Source of the DNA: Patescibacteria group bacterium UBA6816
Lineage (GTDB): Bacteria > Patescibacteriota > Patescibacteriia > UBA2591 > UBA6264
Reading direction: 5' to 3'
Length of the DNA stretch: 34,923 nucleotides
NCBI GenBank assembly: GCA_002452615.1
Contig: DKES01000015.1
Coordinates: 1-34,923, forward strand
A program made the position numbers and the translations under genes. Each line of letters begins with the position of its first letter. Within the stretch, counting starts at the first letter, position 1. The notes beneath the pieces were generated by a model that was not told the DNA's origin, did no database searches, and was given only the letters and a program-made list of their open reading frames with translations. Below are positions 31,154-34,923 of the stretch, in pieces.

Positions 31154-31224
31154 GCCCCTGTAGCTCAATGGTAGAGCAGTAGCCTTTTAAGCTATTGATT
31201 AGGGTTCGATTCCCTGCAGGGGTA
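31154..31224 (+). tRNA. tRNA-Lys(TTT)
   Basis: Complete cloverleaf. Acceptor GCCCCTG/CAGGGGT (one G-T pair), D-stem GCTC/GAGC, anticodon arm GTAGC-CTTTTAA-GCTAT (anticodon TTT), variable TGAT, T-arm TAGGG-TTCGATT-CCCTG, discriminator A, no CCA. It is followed by a T-run. Its first 22 bases are repeated upstream in the broken copy, and its 17-base TGTAGCTCAATGGTAGA is repeated at 31241. Confidence 0.96.
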
Positions 31225-31240
31225 TTTTTTTATATTATTT

Positions 31241-31299
31241 TGTAGCTCAATGGTAGATCCCTGCCTGCCGGCAGGCAGGGCGCCAGTTGGCGGACTTTA
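31241..31299 (+). pseudogene. Third tRNA-Lys-like fragment with nested palindromes
   Basis: TGTAGCTCAATGGTAGA (31241-31257) repeats part of tRNA-Lys. It is followed by TCC, a perfect 22-bp palindrome (31259-31280, CCTGCCTGCCGGCAGGCAGG core), then GCCAGTTGGCGGACTTTA, the right half of the palindrome that breaks the first copy. The order suggests the 22-bp palindrome entered the older one. No cloverleaf can form. Confidence 0.8.
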
Positions 31300-31307
31300 C
31301 CCTTTAA

Positions 31308-31346
31308 CACAGGTTGAACCTGTGAATTTTGTCCTGTGAATTTTGT
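31308..31346 (+). promoter_or_regulatory. Palindrome and 14-bp tandem repeat upstream of the P-type ATPase
   Basis: CACAGGTT (31308-31315), centre G, AACCTGTG (31317-31324) form an 8-bp inverted repeat. CCTGTGAATTTTGT then occurs twice in tandem (31319-31332, 31333-31346). Three CCTGTG half-sites, one inverted, stand 75-110 bp before the ATPase start. This could be an operator or a folded leader. No known binding site is matched. A possible -10 box TATGCTAAAAT follows at about 31374-31384. Confidence 0.4.
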
Positions 31347-31420
31347 ATAAAAACCTCCACTTTATTATTAAATTATGCTAAAATAATAAATAATAAAATA
31401 ATAATTATAATAATAAAATT

Positions 31421-34036
31421 ATGAATTATATTTGGCACAACCTTAATATTAAAAAAATTTATCAGATTTTAAAAACTGATAACCAGGGCTTAACAGAAAA
31501 AGAAGTTAAAGAAAGATTAGTAAAGTATGGGCAAAATAAACTTCCCCAAAAAGAAAATTTTTCTATTTTAAAAATTATTTTAGACCAATTTAAAAGTCCT
31601 TTAATTTATATTTTATTAATTGCCGCTGGTATTTCATTGGTTTTAAAAGAATTTACTGACATGGGCATTATTTTAGCCGCGGTAATTATTAATGGAACCA
31701 TTGGATTTTTCCAAGAATATAAAGCGGAAAAAACTTTTGTCCGGTTAAAAGAATTAGTTACTCATCCGGCTCGAGTTTTAAGAAAAAAAAATACGACCAG
31801 TGACTCCCAAGAACATATTATTAATAGTGAAAACATTGTTCCTGGAGACATTATTCTTTTAGAAGCCGGGGATATTGTTCCCGCTGACGCCCGTTTAATT
31901 GAAGTAAACAACTTAAAAACCAAAGAAGCTCTTTTAACTGGCGAATCCATTCCTTCTAAAAAAATCAGTCAAGTTTTGGACCGCGGAACCTCTTTAGCTG
32001 ACCGAGAAAACATGCTTTATTCTGGAACCATTGTCACGCGAGGAAAAGCCAAGGCTATTGTTGTGGCTACTGGTAAAAAAACCGAATTAGGACAAATTGC
32101 TTCTTTAATTAAAGAAACTAAAGATGATAAAACTCCTTTGCAGAAAAAAATTGCTCGTTTGGCAAAAATTATTGGGCTAGTTATTCTTTTTCTTTGTTTA
32201 ATTTTATTTGTTAGCGGTCTTGTTGTTGGTCGTCCGCTTTTTGAAATGCTTTTAATTACTGTGGCAGTGGCAGTGGCTGGGGTTCCTGAAGGCCTAGTTA
32301 TTGCCGTAACAGTTTGTTTAGCTATTGGCATGCAAAGAATTTTAAAGAAAAAAGCTTTAACTAGAAAATTAATTGCCGCGGAAACCCTGGGTTCTATTAC
32401 TGTTATTTGTACTGATAAAACCGGAACCTTAACTGAAGGAAATATGACCATTGCTCATATTGTTTCCGCTCTTTCTAAAGAAAATCATAAAAAAATAGAC
32501 CCTCAAGAATTATTAAAAGCCGGACTTTTATGTAATGATGTTATTGTTGAAAATCCAGAACAAGAATTAGAAAAATGGGAAATTAACGGCGACACAACAG
32601 AAATTGCTCTTTTAAAAGGAGCAATTCAATCTGGTTTAGAAAGAAAAAAAATCTTAGAAAATTACCCTCGATTAGATGAAATTTCTTTTGAGTCAGAATC
32701 AATGTACATGGCTACTTTACATCAAACTCAAAAAAAAGCAGAAAATTTAATTTTAGTTAAAGGAGCTCCGGAAAAAATTATTAATTTTTGTCAAATCGAT
32801 AAAAAAGAAAAGGAAAAATTAGAAAAAGAAATAAAAAATTTAACGGCCAAAGGATTAAGGGTTTTAGGATTGGCCAGAAAAAAAACAACCAAGGAAAAAA
32901 TTGGTTCTGAAGAAATAAAAAATCTTGAATTTATGGGATTGATGGCCCTTAAAGACCCCTTAAGAAAACATGCGCAAGAAACTATTGCCGAGTGTGTTAA
33001 AGCTGGAATCCGACCAATTATTATTACCGGGGACCATCAATTAACTGCCAAAACCATTGCTCAAGAAATAAATTTAATTAAACCAGGAGATAAAATTCTT
33101 TTAGGTTCAGATTTAGACCAAATGTCTGACTCAGAATTAATTAAAGAAATTAAAAAGGTTAGTGTTTTTGCCCGGGTAGAGCCTAAACATAAAATAAGAA
33201 TTATTGATGCTTTACAAAGTCAAAATGAAGTTGTGGCCATGACTGGAGACGGAGTTAATGATGCTCCGGCTATTAAATCAGCTGATATTGGGGTGGCTTT
33301 GGGTTCGGGCTCAGAAGTGACTAAAGAAACCGCGGACATTGTTCTTTTAGATGATAATTTTAAAGTTATTTTAGAAGCCATAAAAACCGGCCGAAATATC
33401 TTTGCTAATATTAAAAAAATAGTTCTTTTTCTTTTTTCCGACACTTTTGCTGAATTTATTTTAATTGGTGGAGCGCTTCTCTTGGGATATCCTTTACCTA
33501 TTTTAGCCGGCCAAATTCTTTGGATAAATATTATTGAAGATACTCTTCCAGCGATGGCGCTTTCTTATGAAAAAGAAGGGCGAGAAATTTTAAAAGAAAA
33601 ATCACGAGGGAAAAAAAATGAAATTTTAGACAATGAAATGAAATTCTTAATTTTTATTATTGGGATTGTTATTAATTTTATTCTCTTGGGATTGTTTGCT
33701 TATCTTTATCATCATAATTTTTCCTTGGCTCATATTAGAACAATAATTTTTGTGGGCTTAGGAATTGATACTCTTTTTTGTGTTTTTTCTTGTAAAAACT
33801 TAAAAAAAACTATTTTACACTATAATCCTTTTGATAATGCTTTTTTAAATATCAGTATTTTAATCGGCTGGTTATTATTTCTTATTGCCCTTTATGTTCC
33901 TTTTTTCCAAAAAATTCTACAAACTGTTCCTTTACACTGGTCAGAATGGCTCCTCTTATTAAGTCTGGGATTAATTCAATTAATTTTAATAGAAACTGGC
34001 AAATTTATCTTTATTAAGCCCTCTTTTAAAAATTAA
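31421..34036 (+). CDS. Calcium-type P-type ATPase (P2A-like)
   Basis: 871 aa. The N-terminal cation-ATPase domain is followed by the actuator domain TGES (173-176), helix 4 with VAGVPEGLV (PEGL 289-292, cation-binding), the phosphorylation site DKTGT (Asp332), nucleotide domain KGAPE, hinge GDGVNDAPAIKSADIGVAL, and four C-terminal helices. The PEGL motif and arrangement fit the Ca2+/Mn2+-transporting (PMR1/SERCA-like) group. It exports cations at the cost of ATP. No clear Shine-Dalgarno is seen; the start is preceded by AT-rich sequence. The next gene starts 2 nt on. Confidence 0.93.
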   Translation: MNYIWHNLNIKKIYQILKTDNQGLTEKEVKERLVKYGQNKLPQKENFSILKIILDQFKSPLIYILLIAAGISLVLKEFTDMGIILAAVIINGTIGFFQEYKAEKTFVRLKELVTHPARVLRKKNTTSDSQEHIINSENIVPGDIILLEAGDIVPADARLIEVNNLKTKEALLTGESIPSKKISQVLDRGTSLADRENMLYSGTIVTRGKAKAIVVATGKKTELGQIASLIKETKDDKTPLQKKIARLAKIIGLVILFLCLILFVSGLVVGRPLFEMLLITVAVAVAGVPEGLVIAVTVCLAIGMQRILKKKALTRKLIAAETLGSITVICTDKTGTLTEGNMTIAHIVSALSKENHKKIDPQELLKAGLLCNDVIVENPEQELEKWEINGDTTEIALLKGAIQSGLERKKILENYPRLDEISFESESMYMATLHQTQKKAENLILVKGAPEKIINFCQIDKKEKEKLEKEIKNLTAKGLRVLGLARKKTTKEKIGSEEIKNLEFMGLMALKDPLRKHAQETIAECVKAGIRPIIITGDHQLTAKTIAQEINLIKPGDKILLGSDLDQMSDSELIKEIKKVSVFARVEPKHKIRIIDALQSQNEVVAMTGDGVNDAPAIKSADIGVALGSGSEVTKETADIVLLDDNFKVILEAIKTGRNIFANIKKIVLFLFSDTFAEFILIGGALLLGYPLPILAGQILWINIIEDTLPAMALSYEKEGREILKEKSRGKKNEILDNEMKFLIFIIGIVINFILLGLFAYLYHHNFSLAHIRTIIFVGLGIDTLFCVFSCKNLKKTILHYNPFDNAFLNISILIGWLLFLIALYVPFFQKILQTVPLHWSEWLLLLSLGLIQLILIETGKFIFIKPSFKN

Positions 34037-34038
34037 GT

Positions 34039-34923
34039 ATGATGGGACTTTATATTTTTATTATTATTCTCGCTTCCTTTGTTCTTGTAAAAAGTTCTCA
34101 CTGGGTAATTAAAAGCTTAACTTATATTGCTCAATATTTACATATTCCTGAATTTGTGGTGGCTTTTATTTTAGCGGGATTTGCCACTTCTTTGCCAGAA
34201 TTATTTGTGGGTATTAATTCAGCTTTTAATCAAATTCCGATTCTTTCTTTGGGTAATGTTCTTGGCTCTAACATTGCTAATTTAACTTTGGTTTTAGGTT
34301 TGACTATTATTTTTACCCGTGGCCTTAAATCAGAAAACAGAATAATCCAACGTAATATTGTTTATACTTTAATCGTTCTTATTTATCCGTTACTTTTATG
34401 TTTAGATGGTGAACTTTCTCGAACTGATGGATTAGCCCTGATAGTTGTTTTTGTCCTTTATAATATAATCCTTTTTTATCAAAGTAAAGATTTTAGTAAA
34501 AAATTTGACCGGGCTAAAAGAAAAGATTTGATTAAAAAAATTTTTTTCTTTTTCTTCAGCATTAGTTTGCTTTTATTTAGTGCTCACCTCGTGGTTCATT
34601 TTTCCCAACTTATCGCTCTTGAATTAAAAATTTCCTTGTTTATTATTGGCTTATTTTTAATTGCCATTGGTACTTCTTTACCAGAATTAGCTTTTGGTAT
34701 TCGGGCGGTAAAAGAAAAACAAAAAGACATGATTTTGGGAAATATTCTTGGCTCTTTGGCTAATAATTCTAGTATTGTTTTGGGGGTGACGGCTTTAATT
34801 AGCCCGATTATAATTCAAAATACTATTTCTTTGGCCCTTAGCGCCGGCTTTTTAATTTTAGTTTATTTCTTTTTTATTATTTTTGCCCGTAGCGACAAAA
34901 ATATCTCTTGGCGCGAGGGTTTT
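34039..34923 (+). CDS. Na+/Ca2+ exchanger-family (CaCA) membrane protein, runs off the right edge
   Basis: 295 codons visible, no stop in the window. The family's two alpha repeats are clear: GFATSLPELFVGINSAF with LGNVLGSNIANLTLVLG, and GTSLPELAFGIRAVKEKQ with ILGNILGSLANNSSIVLG. About nine helices are visible. It starts with ATGATG 2 nt after the ATPase stop, so the two form an operon. CaCA antiporters exchange Ca2+ for Na+ or H+. Together with the P-type ATPase this suggests Ca2+ export, though the ion is not proven by sequence. Confidence 0.92.
   Translation, partial: MMGLYIFIIILASFVLVKSSHWVIKSLTYIAQYLHIPEFVVAFILAGFATSLPELFVGINSAFNQIPILSLGNVLGSNIANLTLVLGLTIIFTRGLKSENRIIQRNIVYTLIVLIYPLLLCLDGELSRTDGLALIVVFVLYNIILFYQSKDFSKKFDRAKRKDLIKKIFFFFFSISLLLFSAHLVVHFSQLIALELKISLFIIGLFLIAIGTSLPELAFGIRAVKEKQKDMILGNILGSLANNSSIVLGVTALISPIIIQNTISLALSAGFLILVYFFFIIFARSDKNISWREGF

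Larger units (their letters stand above)
30835..31175 (+). repeat. 29-bp direct repeats flanking the GIY-YIG gene
   Basis: Identical 29-bp copies lie at 30835-30863 and 31147-31175, starting AACTAACGCCCC and including the first half of tRNA-Lys. A second 13-bp pair, AAGCTATTGATTA, is at 30886-30898 and 31189-31201. The two pairs are 312 and 303 bp apart; the difference is due to the palindrome. Recombination between the 29-bp copies would remove a 312-bp unit and leave one intact tRNA-Lys. Confidence 0.9.

Noticed and set aside
31225..31240. T-run after tRNA-Lys as a rho-independent terminator
   Set aside because: The only hairpin before it is the tRNA T-arm/acceptor; it may end transcription but cannot be called separately.
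32017..32451. Minus-strand 144-codon frame inside the P-type ATPase
   Set aside because: Shadow of a well-defined ATPase gene; no recognisable family.

Overview
The window is AT-rich (many A/T homopolymer runs). Its gene complement points to a Candidate Phyla Radiation bacterium (Patescibacteria, Parcubacteria-like), with inference from the following features. Compact housekeeping genes lie almost all on one strand. Several small membrane proteins are of types I associate with CPR genomes (DUF5652, a one-helix 112-aa protein, a 445-aa membrane-anchored protein). ComEC is split into two genes, inteins interrupt nrdD and dnaB, and short palindromic repeats are scattered between genes. An intact RF2 gene with its UGA-dependent frameshift shows that UGA is a stop codon, so this is not one of the CPR lineages that read UGA as glycine.

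Layout. From 1 to 30.4 kb nearly everything is on the minus strand. 1-5.5 kb: tuf (5' end only), a sulfotransferase-like gene, ndk, the split comEC pair, a VanZ-like membrane protein and prfB. 5.5-10.9 kb: an HtrA protease, a repeat-rich spacer, and the anaerobic ribonucleotide reductase pair nrdD (with intein) and nrdG. 10.9-14.6 kb: a CvpA-like protein, rsmI, a membrane-anchored protein and dnaJ. 14.7-15.7 kb: a tRNA cluster, Thr(GGT)-Tyr(GTA)-Thr(TGT)-rpmG-Trp(CCA) in transcription order, invaded by small inverted-repeat elements. 15.7-20.6 kb: aldolase, triosephosphate isomerase, cell-wall enzymes (DD-carboxypeptidase, FemAB-like) and a DNA glycosylase. 20.7-30.4 kb: MscS channel, DUF192, a tiny Lys/Ala-rich protein, amidohydrolase, thymidine kinase, dCMP deaminase, a translin-like protein, recR and dnaB (with intein). 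From 30.6 kb the plus strand carries a small conserved protein, a GIY-YIG nuclease gene between a broken and an intact tRNA-Lys, and a calcium-type P-type ATPase followed by a Na+/Ca2+ exchanger that runs off the window.

Functional picture. nrdDG, tdk, dCMP deaminase and ndk together make or salvage deoxynucleotides. dnaB, recR and the glycosylase serve replication and repair. comEC suggests DNA uptake. The ATPase and exchanger are probably a cation (Ca2+) export pair.

Most unusual content. Two tRNA loci are repeatedly invaded by small non-coding or one-gene elements. (a) At 30.84-31.30 kb an 84-aa GIY-YIG nuclease gene lies between a palindrome-disrupted partial tRNA-Lys and an intact tRNA-Lys, inside a 29-bp direct repeat. 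A further tRNA fragment with nested palindromes follows. (b) At 15.04-15.73 kb an intact tRNA-Thr(TGT) sits inside a broken tRNA, closed by a 17-bp extended stem. In the same place, three copies of a ~77-bp inverted-repeat element and one ~95-bp element have inserted at the same position near the 5' end of tRNA genes, each with a 9-10-bp duplication of the tRNA 5' end. These look like mobile elements specialised for tRNA genes that leave or restore an intact tRNA.
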